Positions 19,330 through 27,186 of a stretch of 63,769 nt of DNA are shown here, piece after piece. Position 1 is the first letter of the stretch; every line of letters starts with the position of its first letter. The DNA lies in the NCBI GenBank assembly GCA_030372985.1, contig JAUCQB010000172.1, positions 1 through 63,769 of the forward strand, given 5' to 3'. The notes under the pieces are model-generated. The model saw only the letters and a program-made list of their open reading frames with translations. It was not told where the DNA came from and made no database searches. The stretch is from Phycisphaerae bacterium (GTDB taxonomy: Bacteria; Planctomycetota; Phycisphaerae; UBA1845; PWPN01). A program made the position numbers and the translations under genes.

Positions 19330-20145
19330 ATGAAGAACAACGAAATCATGATCGTCGTTGCCCCGGTCCCTGGCGAGAAGCAGGACGAAAAACACCCCGG
19401 TCCGATCGACGTGGCCGGTGAGGTGATTCGATGCGAGGCGGTTGGTGCGGCAATTGTTCACTTGCACGCCCGTGACGAGAACCTGCTCCAAAGCGTGGAT
19501 CCGACGCTGTTCGCACGACACGTTCGCGAGATACGAGAAGCGTGCCCCATCATCATCGAGGGGTCAACCGGCGGTGCGCCGGAGCACACGCTCGATCAGC
19601 GATGCGCGACCTTCACGGTCCCCGAGGTCGAGATGGGGTCCCTTAACCTCGGGTCGGTCAACATGTTCGATGGTGTTTATCAGAACAGATACGAGGACAT
19701 TCGCTTCTATGCCCGCAAGTTGCGCGACGCCCGTATTGCTCCGACGATGCCCGTCTTTGACCTGTCGCACATGACCAACTATCGTCGCCTGGTCGACGAT
19801 GGCGAGCTTCGGCCGCCCTACGTGTTCGAGTTTGTATTCGACGTGCCCTATGCCCTGCCTTACTCGGACCGGTACCTTGAGCTCTTCGTCGATCATCTGC
19901 CGCCGGACGCGATCTGGTTCTGTGTGCGCCACCATCAGAAGGGTACGGCCGACCTTCGGAAGGTGATGGACCTGGGAGGCCATGTCCGCGTGGGCTACGA
20001 GGACAGCCCGTTTTTGAGCAATGGCCGAAGGGCCAGGAATAACATCGAGCTCGTGGAGGACGCCTTGGAACAGGCCGCCACGGCCGGACGCAAAGCCGTC
20101 CGGGCAGCCCGCGCCCGTGAAATCATCGGCCTCAGGCCGCTATAA
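19330..20145 (+). CDS. BKACE family protein (beta-keto acid cleavage enzyme, DUF849)
   Basis: 271 residues from ATG 19330 (a TTG at 19276 is in frame but less likely). A zinc TIM barrel: IVHLHARD carries two metal-binding histidines (His44, His46), IIIEGSTGG is the keto-acid pocket motif and VRVGYEDSPFL holds the conserved Arg/Glu segment. Family members such as Kce condense a beta-keto acid with acetyl-CoA to give acetoacetate and a new CoA ester. It is the third gene of the rightward cluster, 90 bp after the kinase. Its role with a decarboxylating RLP is unclear: it may cleave an alternative 3-oxo intermediate or open a parallel branch. Confidence 0.85.
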   Translation: MKNNEIMIVVAPVPGEKQDEKHPGPIDVAGEVIRCEAVGAAIVHLHARDENLLQSVDPTLFARHVREIREACPIIIEGSTGGAPEHTLDQRCATFTVPEVEMGSLNLGSVNMFDGVYQNRYEDIRFYARKLRDARIAPTMPVFDLSHMTNYRRLVDDGELRPPYVFEFVFDVPYALPYSDRYLELFVDHLPPDAIWFCVRHHQKGTADLRKVMDLGGHVRVGYEDSPFLSNGRRARNNIELVEDALEQAATAGRKAVRAARAREIIGLRPL

Positions 20146-20230
20146 GAGGCCCGGCCGAGGTTTCATCAGCGGCATGAACCGGTGATATGGACCCGATGTT
20201 CCGTCTTGAATCGAATCTGGAGAACTTGCC

Positions 20231-20902
20231 ATGAAAGCCAAGAGACTGGCGCTCATCCATACCGTGAACTGGTACCAGAAAGTGATCACCACTCCGTTCG
20301 TGGAGCCCTGGCTCAAGGAAAACCCCCAGGTCGAGGTGTTCAATATCATGGACGACTCGCTGCTGAGCGAATCGCTGGCGAATCATGGGGCGACCCCGGG
20401 CGTCATCAAGCGCCTGCAGTTCTACGTGCTCGCGGCCGAGAGCATGGGCGCCGACGTTGCGATGATCACCTGCACCACGGTCGGCGAAGCCTCGTGGATC
20501 GCCCGGAAGTATGCCTCGATCCCCGTCTTCAACATCGACGAGCCTATGGCCCGCGAGGCGGTTCGACTGGGCCGGCGTCTCGGGATTGTGGCGACCGTTC
20601 CCACCAGTCCGGCGGCGACCAGGAGGCTGCTTGAGCGGACCGCTGCGGAAGCGGGCGTCTCCATTGAGACCGAGATTGCCCTGAGCGAAAAAGCCTTCGA
20701 ACATCTGCAGAAGGGCGAGATCGACCGGCACAACGAACTCGTGCACCAGGAAATGGACCGGTTGGCCGAAAAGGTGGACGTGCTGGTCCTTGGGCAGATC
20801 AGCCTGGCCCAGATCAAGCATGAGACAAAGGTGCCGGTGCTGCAAGTCGGGCACTCGGGCTTCGCTGTGGCCCGTCGACTGCTGGACCAGGTCACCCGTT
20901 GA
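20231..20902 (+). CDS. Asp/Glu racemase-fold protein lacking the second catalytic cysteine
   Basis: 223 residues; GGAGA lies nine bases before the ATG. The fold is that of the aspartate/glutamate/hydantoin racemase and arylmalonate decarboxylase superfamily: N-terminal LIHTVNW, first-cysteine motif MITCTTVGEA (Cys81), PVFNIDEPMAREAV and a second half with VLVLGQISLAQ. Where two-base racemases have a second cysteine this protein has Gln189 (LGQIS). A one-cysteine enzyme cannot use the usual two-base mechanism, so an isomerase, decarboxylase or hydrolase role is more likely than amino-acid racemisation. It is the fourth gene of the RLP cluster, before the transporter. Confidence 0.8.
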   Translation: MKAKRLALIHTVNWYQKVITTPFVEPWLKENPQVEVFNIMDDSLLSESLANHGATPGVIKRLQFYVLAAESMGADVAMITCTTVGEASWIARKYASIPVFNIDEPMAREAVRLGRRLGIVATVPTSPAATRRLLERTAAEAGVSIETEIALSEKAFEHLQKGEIDRHNELVHQEMDRLAEKVDVLVLGQISLAQIKHETKVPVLQVGHSGFAVARRLLDQVTR

Positions 20903-21043
20903 TGCGGGTGGGGGGCGGCGAGCGCCTCGCCGGGGTGCGGCGCCGACCTCGGTGTTCGAGGTGCCAGGCTGAACCATCGCCCGTATGATGACGCAACCGT
21001 AGCTCCGGTAAACGGCAACCAGTTGCGATTCGAGATTCTCCGC

Positions 21044-22297
21044 ATGCCCAAGCGGTATTGGCTGGTTTTCGGGATGTTTCTGCTGTCCATGTTGCTCTAC
21101 GTGGACCGGGTGTGTATCTCGTCGGCCAAGAGCGCCATCGCCCTGGACCTCGGACTGTCCGAAAAACAGATGGGCTGGATCATATCGGCCTTTGCCCTGG
21201 GATACGCGCTGCTCCAGGTGCCTTCGGGTATCATGGCCGACCGATTCGGACCGCGGGTCATCCTCAGCGCGGTGGTGACCTTCTGGTCGCTGTTCACCGC
21301 TCTGACCGCAACCGCGTTCAACTTCACCTCAGCCTTGGTATTCCGCTTTCTTTTTGGGGCCGGCGAGGCGGGAGCCTTCCCCGCGTGCGCCCGCGCCGTC
21401 TACTCCTGGATTCCAATGACCGAGCGAGGCCTGGTTCAGGGGTTGACGTTTTCCGGCTCCAGATTCGGGGCCGCTTTTGCGCTCCCGGTTATCGCGTGGC
21501 TGGTTGAGTCGATCGGTTGGCGAGCGAGTTTTGTCGTTCTGGGCATCATCGGCCTTGCCTGGGCATGTTTCTGGTACCTCTGGTTCCGAGACGATCCGGA
21601 AACCCACCCGCGCATCACGCCGGAAGAGAAAGACCTGATTCTGCGCACGCGCCAGCAGGCCCTGGCCGGTGCGGGACAGGCTGCCCGTCTCAGCGCGGGC
21701 ACGCTGCTGGGCAGCTCCAACGTGTGGTTGCTCATGGGGCAGTATTTCTGCTCCAACTTCACCTTCTTCTTCTGCTTGTCGTGGCTGTTCCCCTACTTGA
21801 AGGGCCGATATGAGTTGGGAATGGTCGAGACCGGCCTGTATGCCGCCATGCCGCCCTTGGCGGGCGCTCTGGGCAACTGGGTCGCGGGTCTGCTGGTGGA
21901 TTGGCTGTATCGGCGAGGTCGATGGATACCCTCGCGGCGAATCCCTGCCATCCTGGGGTTCCTGCTGTCGGCCGCGGGTCTGGTGGTCAGCGTGTTCATG
22001 GACACGCCGCTGGGCGCCATCGGATGTCTGTCGCTGGCGGTCTTCGGCGCCGACATGACTCTCGCCCCTTCGTGGTCGGCATGCATCGACATCGGACGTC
22101 GTCATTCGGGCGCCGTCTCGGGAACGATGAACATGGCGGGCAACCTGGGTTCATTCATCACCTCACTCGCCTTTCCCTATCTCCTCGCCTGGACAGGCAC
22201 GCACAATGCCTTCTTTCTGCTCGGCGCAGCGCTGAACGGCCTGGCGCTGGCGGCCTGGTTGCTTGTCCGTCCTGAGCGCCCTCTGGAGGAATACTGA
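21044..22297 (+). CDS. MFS transporter, anion:cation symporter (ACS) family
   Basis: 417 residues with about 12 transmembrane helices. The loop 2-3 motif GIMADRFGPRVIL and VDRVCISSAKSAIALDLGLSEKQMGWIISAFALGYALLQVPSG match hexuronate/galactarate/phthalate-type symporters. Such carriers import organic anions, which suits a cluster for acid sugars. The ATG at 21044 (MPKRYWLVFGMF) is preferred to an in-frame TTG at 21023; neither has a strong ribosome site. Last gene of the rightward RLP cluster, 141 bp after the racemase-fold gene. Confidence 0.88.
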   Translation: MPKRYWLVFGMFLLSMLLYVDRVCISSAKSAIALDLGLSEKQMGWIISAFALGYALLQVPSGIMADRFGPRVILSAVVTFWSLFTALTATAFNFTSALVFRFLFGAGEAGAFPACARAVYSWIPMTERGLVQGLTFSGSRFGAAFALPVIAWLVESIGWRASFVVLGIIGLAWACFWYLWFRDDPETHPRITPEEKDLILRTRQQALAGAGQAARLSAGTLLGSSNVWLLMGQYFCSNFTFFFCLSWLFPYLKGRYELGMVETGLYAAMPPLAGALGNWVAGLLVDWLYRRGRWIPSRRIPAILGFLLSAAGLVVSVFMDTPLGAIGCLSLAVFGADMTLAPSWSACIDIGRRHSGAVSGTMNMAGNLGSFITSLAFPYLLAWTGTHNAFFLLGAALNGLALAAWLLVRPERPLEEY

Positions 22298-22528
22298 CCA
22301 GCGTGCGGTCCGCATCGCAGACCTGCTTCGTATCCTTCATGGAGATCCTGCGGACGATTGCTGCTCGTCCGACCCGCAAGAAGCTGCGTTGAGACTCGAT
22401 GGCTCGTTCTCACATGCAGGACCACACCCTGATCGCGATTCTCTCCGGGGACCGCGCCGATGGCGTCCGGCGCGCCAAGCTGGAGGGCGCCGGGATCGTC
22501 GTCCGACGTGGTGCCAAGCCGGTTTCCG
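22298..22528. other. intergenic gap, no gene seen
   Basis: A 231-bp stretch between the MFS transporter stop and the decayed nuclease-like frame. A 52-codon rightward frame starts at 22399 but has no ribosome site or family motif. No hairpin strong enough to call as a terminator was found. Confidence 0.3.
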
Positions 22529-22880
22529 CTATTCGACGGAGCCGTGTGGTTTTCTGAATCGGGTCACTGAGTGGGTCAGTCGTTGCGCGGTGGTCACCCG
22601 CGCGTTCGCGCAGAGCAGATCAACTTCCATACGCCCCCGGCTGTCAAAGGGGATCGGCAGTTCAGCGTTCACCCGAAACCGTCCCGCCGTCTCCGGCAGG
22701 GTTTCGAGACGACGATACAGAAACGCCTCTGTCGAGCCTCGCGCCCGGCTCACTCCTTCCGCATCGGGGGGCCACGGTCCGTGCCACGTAGACAAACAGA
22801 TTCGCCAGGGAGGTGCCCACGCCATCGCGAACCAGCCGCTGAACACTGGCACCGCCTTTGCCGGCGGCAGTGGCAACCAT
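22529..22880 (-). pseudogene. frameshifted DUF559-like endonuclease-domain gene, coupled to the NUDIX gene
   Basis: An ATG at 22880 overlaps the NUDIX stop codon (TGATG) and starts VATAAGKGGASVQRL, continuing to ANLFVYVARTVA. In a second frame the sequence continues STEAFLYRRLETLPETAGRF and NAELPIPFDSRGRMEVDLLC, which resembles the first half of DUF559-type very-short-patch-repair-like nuclease domains. The conserved ELDG region expected next is absent and the frame closes at 22529. Frameshift plus truncation suggest a dead gene. The family call is from memory of its pattern and is tentative. Confidence 0.38.
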
Positions 22881-23515
22881 CACTGGGATGATCGCAGTCG
22901 CCTGGCCATTTCCTCCAGGCTGTCGGCGCACAGGCTGGACCAGGTTTCCATGCTCTCGCGGACCTCGTGCAGTTCGGCCGGGGTCATGAAGGACATCTGG
23001 GTGATCATCTGCTCGCGTTTGGTGACCGTGGGGGCGTCCAGGACCCACAGGTGGACGATCCCGAGGTGGACCTGGCCGACTTCGTTTCGGTCGTCGTTGA
23101 GCAGGGCCACGACGTGGTCGGTGTGGCCGGCCTCGACGGACACCTCTTCGGCCACCTCGCGCTCGACGGCCGTCCGGTAGGCGTCGCGGAAGTCGGAGCT
23201 GAACAGGGGCATGTCATCGCCGGGGTTGATGTGCCCGCCGATGCCGATGGAACGCAGGCCGACCAGCCGCGTCTCGCCCGCCCGACGGCCGCGGACGTAG
23301 TTCAGGTACTTGCCGTCGTGGGTCATGATGACATAGGGAATGAGCTGCTTGTAAGCGGGGTCTTTCTCCGCCTGCGGCCGGGGCATGAAACGGGGAACGT
23401 CCTTGGCAAAGAGCTTGTCGAGATAACGTTCCACGTCAAACTGCAGGCCGTGGAACATGCCCACCTCTTCCACCACCTTTCGCTCGACGACCAGCACCTG
23501 TTCATCCTGGGCCAT
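22880..23515 (-). CDS. NUDIX-domain hydrolase
   Basis: 211 residues from ATG 23515 (GGAG eight bases upstream); the open frame further upstream is probably untranslated. The NUDIX box is recognisable as GIGGHINPGDD followed, after a short insert, by AVEREVAEEVSVEAG, giving the REUxEE metal-binding helix. The N-terminal part reads QVLVVERKVVEEVGMFHG and FMPRPQAEKDPAYKQLIPYV. This arrangement is seen in bacterial NUDIX proteins called phosphoesterases. NUDIX enzymes hydrolyse nucleoside diphosphates linked to another moiety; the substrate is not predictable. Convergent to the MFS gene. Confidence 0.82.
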   Translation of the reverse strand: MAQDEQVLVVERKVVEEVGMFHGLQFDVERYLDKLFAKDVPRFMPRPQAEKDPAYKQLIPYVIMTHDGKYLNYVRGRRAGETRLVGLRSIGIGGHINPGDDMPLFSSDFRDAYRTAVEREVAEEVSVEAGHTDHVVALLNDDRNEVGQVHLGIVHLWVLDAPTVTKREQMITQMSFMTPAELHEVRESMETWSSLCADSLEEMARRLRSSQ

Positions 23516-23888
23516 GAAATCACTCCCGGCGCGGGCTCGCCAGCGCCGCGACCACAGTCCTTGCGGGCGGGCTGTTCCGGTCGAAGGACCCGCGCCCGGC
23601 GGAATGGTAATGGATTCGTCCATGGTGGACAAGCGCAGAAGGAAGCTCAGCGTAGGAAGATGACGACGTGTCAGAGAAGAGGCCCCGGAGGTGCCGCCGA
23701 CAACCTTCGGCCTGAATCGGGGCTCAGGTCCTTGTCTGGATGAGTCTCTTCCGTCGCGACTGGTGTGCATTCGGCGCGCATGTTTCTGGATCGCGGTGCG
23801 ATTGAGTTGCAGCCCGCCAGAAGTTGATCCGCCTCAGGAAATGCGCCGGATGCAGGAAGACAGGCTTTTCTCGGGCACGCGAGCCGTG
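23516..23888. other. intergenic gap, no gene seen
   Basis: A 373-bp gap between the NUDIX start and the pseudopilin stop. Short frames on both strands lack ribosome sites and motifs. It should contain the NUDIX promoter, but no convincing -10/-35 pair was found. Confidence 0.3.
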
Positions 23889-24911
23889 CTAATCCGCCGG
23901 CAGCGCGGGCGTTATCCAGCCGGGCGGGCGCCGGGGATGCCACAATGAAGCCTGGTCCATGTCCTGCGGCGGAATCAGCTTCTCGGGCACCATTCGTTCA
24001 ACATGGGTGTCCAGGAAACAAACGTTCACGCGCTTGTTGTGACGAGGGGCGACCCATTCATATTTTTCCCGCCCGGGCTGGCCGTCACCCCGGCGCTTGC
24101 GGTCGTAAGATGAAATGACGCCGAACCGGCTTTCCACGACGGCCGACCAATCCGTGTAATCCAGGTACAGGATGTTATACGGTTTCGCGCCCGGGATGGC
24201 GGCCGACAGATTCATGCCATAGCTGCCCCACAGGGTGGGCAACTGGTAGCGCTGCGTCGTTGAGAAGTACTCGGCGAGCAGTTTGCCCTTGTAGTCATAC
24301 ATGCTCAGCGCGCGACCCGTCCCTGCCTTCACCGCATAAACCTCAGCGGTTTTCTCATTGGTCAACGGTTTGGTGTAGACATACGCGTCATCAAAATCCG
24401 CATCGCCCGCCCCGCTGCCCAGTTGTTCCATCGCCTCCGTTTCCATATCGGCGCGATAGAAGCCTTGTGCGTCAGGGTCCGGATTTCGGCGGAAGTACGG
24501 GCTGTCTGTCGACAGGGCGGGGTACACGAAGCCCGTCCGGTACTGCTTGATCAGCACGGGGGCAATCGGCACCAGCTTGTCGGTGGAAGGACACTTGAAC
24601 ATGTCCGCCTGCCCCTTCATGACCTTCAGGACCTGCGTGGCCCATCCGCGGTGCACCGGCACCATGTTCTTCTTGCTTTCGGTCATCCAGATCGTGCCGG
24701 CCTGACCTAACTGCCTCTGCTGGTGTCCGCACACCGTCGCCCTGGCGTTTTCTCGCGCAGCCTTCAGCGAGGGCAGCAAAATGGCGATCAGCAACGCGAT
24801 AATCGCCACGACGACCAGGACTTCGATCAGCGTGAACGCCATCCGCCGACAGTTCAAACCGGCCTTGGGCGCGTCGCCGCCCTCTGCACACTGACGATTC
24901 GAAGTGATCAA
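23889..24911 (-). CDS. type II/IV pseudopilin-like protein (DUF1559-like), TTG start
   Basis: 340 residues. The leader is [20 protein letters not shown] followed by [20 protein letters not shown], with the prepilin cleavage motif (here Ala before Phe instead of Gly) and one hydrophobic helix. The C-terminal region contains [12 protein letters not shown], the H-x9-D pattern of this family with Thr in place of Gly. The TTG start at 24911 is supported by a perfect AGGAGG six bases upstream. Alternatively translation may begin at the internal ATG of the MAFTLIE segment (24842), giving a very short leader. Isolated gene; function beyond pilus- or secretion-related assembly unknown. Confidence 0.8.
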   Translation of the reverse strand: MITSNRQCAEGGDAPKAGLNCRRMAFTLIEVLVVVAIIALLIAILLPSLKAARENARATVCGHQQRQLGQAGTIWMTESKKNMVPVHRGWATQVLKVMKGQADMFKCPSTDKLVPIAPVLIKQYRTGFVYPALSTDSPYFRRNPDPDAQGFYRADMETEAMEQLGSGAGDADFDDAYVYTKPLTNEKTAEVYAVKAGTGRALSMYDYKGKLLAEYFSTTQRYQLPTLWGSYGMNLSAAIPGAKPYNILYLDYTDWSAVVESRFGVISSYDRKRRGDGQPGREKYEWVAPRHNKRVNVCFLDTHVERMVPEKLIPPQDMDQASLWHPRRPPGWITPALPAD

Positions 24912-25464
24912 GTTGCACCTCCTGGCATCCCTGTCGAATCGAGGCCTCTACGATTGCAGAACGCAGATCGCACCTTCACCCCTCTGAATATACTGCAAAA
25001 AGGCGTCGGTGGCAATACGCCCACAGGCCAAATCGAGTCGAGGAATTCGCATTTTCTCGTAAAGCACTTTAACGCCACCGGGCAGGCCGTGTTCAGGCAA
25101 GCCGGCGTCGGCGGGCCCACAATCCAAGGCAAACCGAGGCGATCATGCCGCACCTTCCGACACCCCGTGTCGATACCGTCGTACATTCCGCGTGCGTTTT
25201 TGACGGCTTGCACTCCTGCCGAGCTGCCTTGAGACGATCCGCCTGCCGAATGGTCACACAGGCCCCATGGCCCGGGACGCCCGTCGGACAATAACGGCGG
25301 CGGCGATCCACCCCCGTACCCAGCCGCAACTGAGTAATCGGCGACACTTTTGATCTGCTCAAGTCCACAGACGGAAACAGGGCCGGGGAGAACCGAAGCA
25401 TCCCAGTCTCTCAAAAGAGCGGAACGGTTCTGTTTCTCCGGCCGCAGGCGAGAAGCGTGCCCCC
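24912..25464. other. intergenic gap, no gene seen
   Basis: A 553-bp gap between the lipoprotein stop and the pseudopilin start. A 199-codon leftward frame (24908-25507) spans it but shows no ribosome site, no motif and Arg/Ser-rich shadow-like composition. A weak imperfect hairpin (AGAACCG with CGGTTCT near 25395-25430) may serve the lipoprotein gene as a terminator. Confidence 0.35.
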
Positions 25465-26556
25465 CTACTGGGCCGCTTTGCCGAGCAATTCGGGGTTGTC
25501 GACCCACATCGCGAAATAGGGCTGATCGGCCTCTCTGAGCTTCATCAGCAGCAGGAAGGGCTTATCGAAGACCAGGTACCGCGGCTCCGGCGGGGCCGAG
25601 GGGAGGGGAAAAAAGATAAAGGCCTCAGACTCCAGCCGCACCCCGGCCTCGTTGAGTTCGAACCGGATGCTCTGCGTGGCTGTCTCGATGTAGTACTCGT
25701 CGGCTTCGAGACCAACTGCCGGGAAGGGATGGGCAGTCAGCTCTTCAAAGCTGCGCCGCACATCGAAGTTCATCATCGGCACCTTGAGAACGTCGGAGTC
25801 GTTGAAGGACAAGATCGACCACTCCGGTTCACGTGTCAGGACGTTCTCGATTGTTGCTTCAAGCGTCGCCTGCGGTTGCACCTTGGCCAGAATGAGCTGG
25901 TCGGCCTCGCTTCGGGTCTTCAGCTCGATCACGAAATCGTCGTCGCTGACGTAATCCAGGATCGACACCTGGCGGAGCAGGTCGTTGTCGGCGTCCGATT
26001 TCCCCGACAGGCCAAAGCATAGGATTTCCTGGCCGTCGAAATTCAACGGATCGTCAAGCCGTTCAAAAGGCTTCGGGAACAGCAGGTTCTTGAACAGATA
26101 CGAGTAAGCCACGATGCTCTGCGGATCGGCCCCGGCCGGGACCGGCAGGTTGGGCGTGACGTCGGGGAACTTGACGCCCATCGACTGTTGGATCTGCTCG
26201 ACGATCCCGTCTTGCAGCAGCCCGGCCATGGCCACGTAGGATGCGTCATCCAGATCATCCTCGGTCACAAGCCGGTCGTTCAGAGCCAACACGGCCGCCG
26301 GTTGCTCGGCCATGTCGGTGAACTGGACGTCCATCCCGATGACGTCCAGCATTTCGTTCCATGCCAGGGGGAAGGTCGCGCACCAGAGCAGGTTCGTGCC
26401 CTCGACGATCGGCTCGCGCAGGTTGGCAGTCACAACAGTCGAAGTCAGATCCTTCGCGTCGGCCGAGATCAGTTTCGCTTGAGGACCATCATCGCGCTTG
26501 AGGCACCCGGTCAATCCCAGGATCATCACAAGGGGAATGGTCAACGCTGGTCGCAT
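25465..26556 (-). CDS. lipoprotein with serpin-like C-terminal half
   Basis: 363 residues from ATG 26556 (AGGAG six bases upstream). MRPALTIPLVMILGLTGC has a lipobox (LTGC), so the protein is lipid-anchored. The remainder resembles the serpin order of elements: DVLKVPMMNFDVRRSFEEL (compare the strand VxxPKFxI), then IRFELNEAGVRLESEAF (compare the hinge KAxxEVNEEGTEAAA) and a final FDKPFLLLMKLREADQPYFAMWVDNP (compare FxxDHPFLFxIxxxxxxxxLFxGRVxNP, here described not quoted as identity). If correct it is a divergent serpin, but the hinge lacks the small-residue run needed for inhibitory insertion. Divergent from the Smr gene. Serpin relationship is my inference. Confidence 0.72.
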   Translation of the reverse strand: MRPALTIPLVMILGLTGCLKRDDGPQAKLISADAKDLTSTVVTANLREPIVEGTNLLWCATFPLAWNEMLDVIGMDVQFTDMAEQPAAVLALNDRLVTEDDLDDASYVAMAGLLQDGIVEQIQQSMGVKFPDVTPNLPVPAGADPQSIVAYSYLFKNLLFPKPFERLDDPLNFDGQEILCFGLSGKSDADNDLLRQVSILDYVSDDDFVIELKTRSEADQLILAKVQPQATLEATIENVLTREPEWSILSFNDSDVLKVPMMNFDVRRSFEELTAHPFPAVGLEADEYYIETATQSIRFELNEAGVRLESEAFIFFPLPSAPPEPRYLVFDKPFLLLMKLREADQPYFAMWVDNPELLGKAAQ

Positions 26557-26724
26557 GTGTGTCTCCTTTCCTGTCCCCACTCCAGTCGGTGTCGTGATTT
26601 GGAGCCTTGGCCCCACCTTCCAGACTCGGAATGAATTCTACTTCCCGGCAAGTGTCTTGCGGACGCTTCAGGAAGCCTGAGCTTTTCACCGCCTTGAAGC
26701 CCCTGCCGTCCGCGCCGCCGGCGG

Positions 26725-26730
26725 TATAAT
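26725..26730 (+). promoter_or_regulatory. possible -10 box upstream of the Smr gene
   Basis: TATAAT, a perfect match to the sigma-70 -10 consensus, 44 bp before the preferred Smr start. No good -35 at 17 bp spacing was found, so the call is weak. Confidence 0.3.
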
Positions 26731-26773
26731 GCCACGCAAGGTTTTCCGATCCGAGGCCGTTGAGGCTGCGGCG

Positions 26774-27121
26774 ATGGCAGGTAAGATCCGTGTATTCAAC
26801 GTGAAAGCGGGGTTGCCAACCGTCCAGGAGGCCCGGGCGAAGCTCAACGCCGAACTCGACAAGGCCGGCCGTGGCGGCGTGGTCGTGCTCAAGGTTGTCC
26901 ACGGATACGGCTCATCCGGGGTCGGCGGTGCGCTGCGGGACGCGATCCGCCGCTCACTTCAGAAAAGGCGAAAAGAAGGCAAGATTCGCGCCTTCGTCAG
27001 CGGCGAGAAATGGTCAATGTTTGATGAGACCGCCCGGCGGATGCTCGAGGAATGCCCTGAGCTCAACAAGGACCCCGACCTCAACGGCTACAACGAGGGG
27101 ATCACGCTCGTGCTGATCTGA
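26774..27121 (+). CDS. Smr-domain protein
   Basis: 115 residues from ATG 26774 (GAGG eight bases upstream); a longer start at 26729 has no ribosome site, and there TATAATG may instead be a -10 box. The Smr fold is shown by VFNVKAGLPTVQEARAKLNAEL, the motif LKVVHGYGSSGVGGALRDAI and a C-terminal GITLVLI strand. Smr domains occur as nucleases or RNA-cleaving ribosome-rescue factors; the HGYGSSGxG loop is the usual active region. Stand-alone Smr proteins of this size are common. A strong hairpin follows its stop. Confidence 0.82.
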   Translation: MAGKIRVFNVKAGLPTVQEARAKLNAELDKAGRGGVVVLKVVHGYGSSGVGGALRDAIRRSLQKRRKEGKIRAFVSGEKWSMFDETARRMLEECPELNKDPDLNGYNEGITLVLI

Positions 27122-27128
27122 TCACGTA

Positions 27129-27168
27129 GAAGGGGCATTCTACTTCCACGAAGTAGAATGCCACCTTC
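27129..27168. terminator. bidirectional hairpin between convergent genes
   Basis: Perfect 13-bp stem (GGCATTCTACTTC, 27134-27146, with its complement 27150-27162) around a CAC loop. GAAGG/CCTTC extend it to 18 pairs with one bulged A. It lies between the convergent Smr gene and the LTxxQ-protein gene and is followed by a T-rich stretch. Confidence 0.7.
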
Positions 27169-27186
27169 GTTTGTTCGTATCACAAA

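Noticed and set aside
24908..25507. 199-codon leftward open frame in an intergenic gap
   Set aside because: No ribosome site, no motif and overlap with the lipoprotein gene end; composition resembles non-coding DNA.
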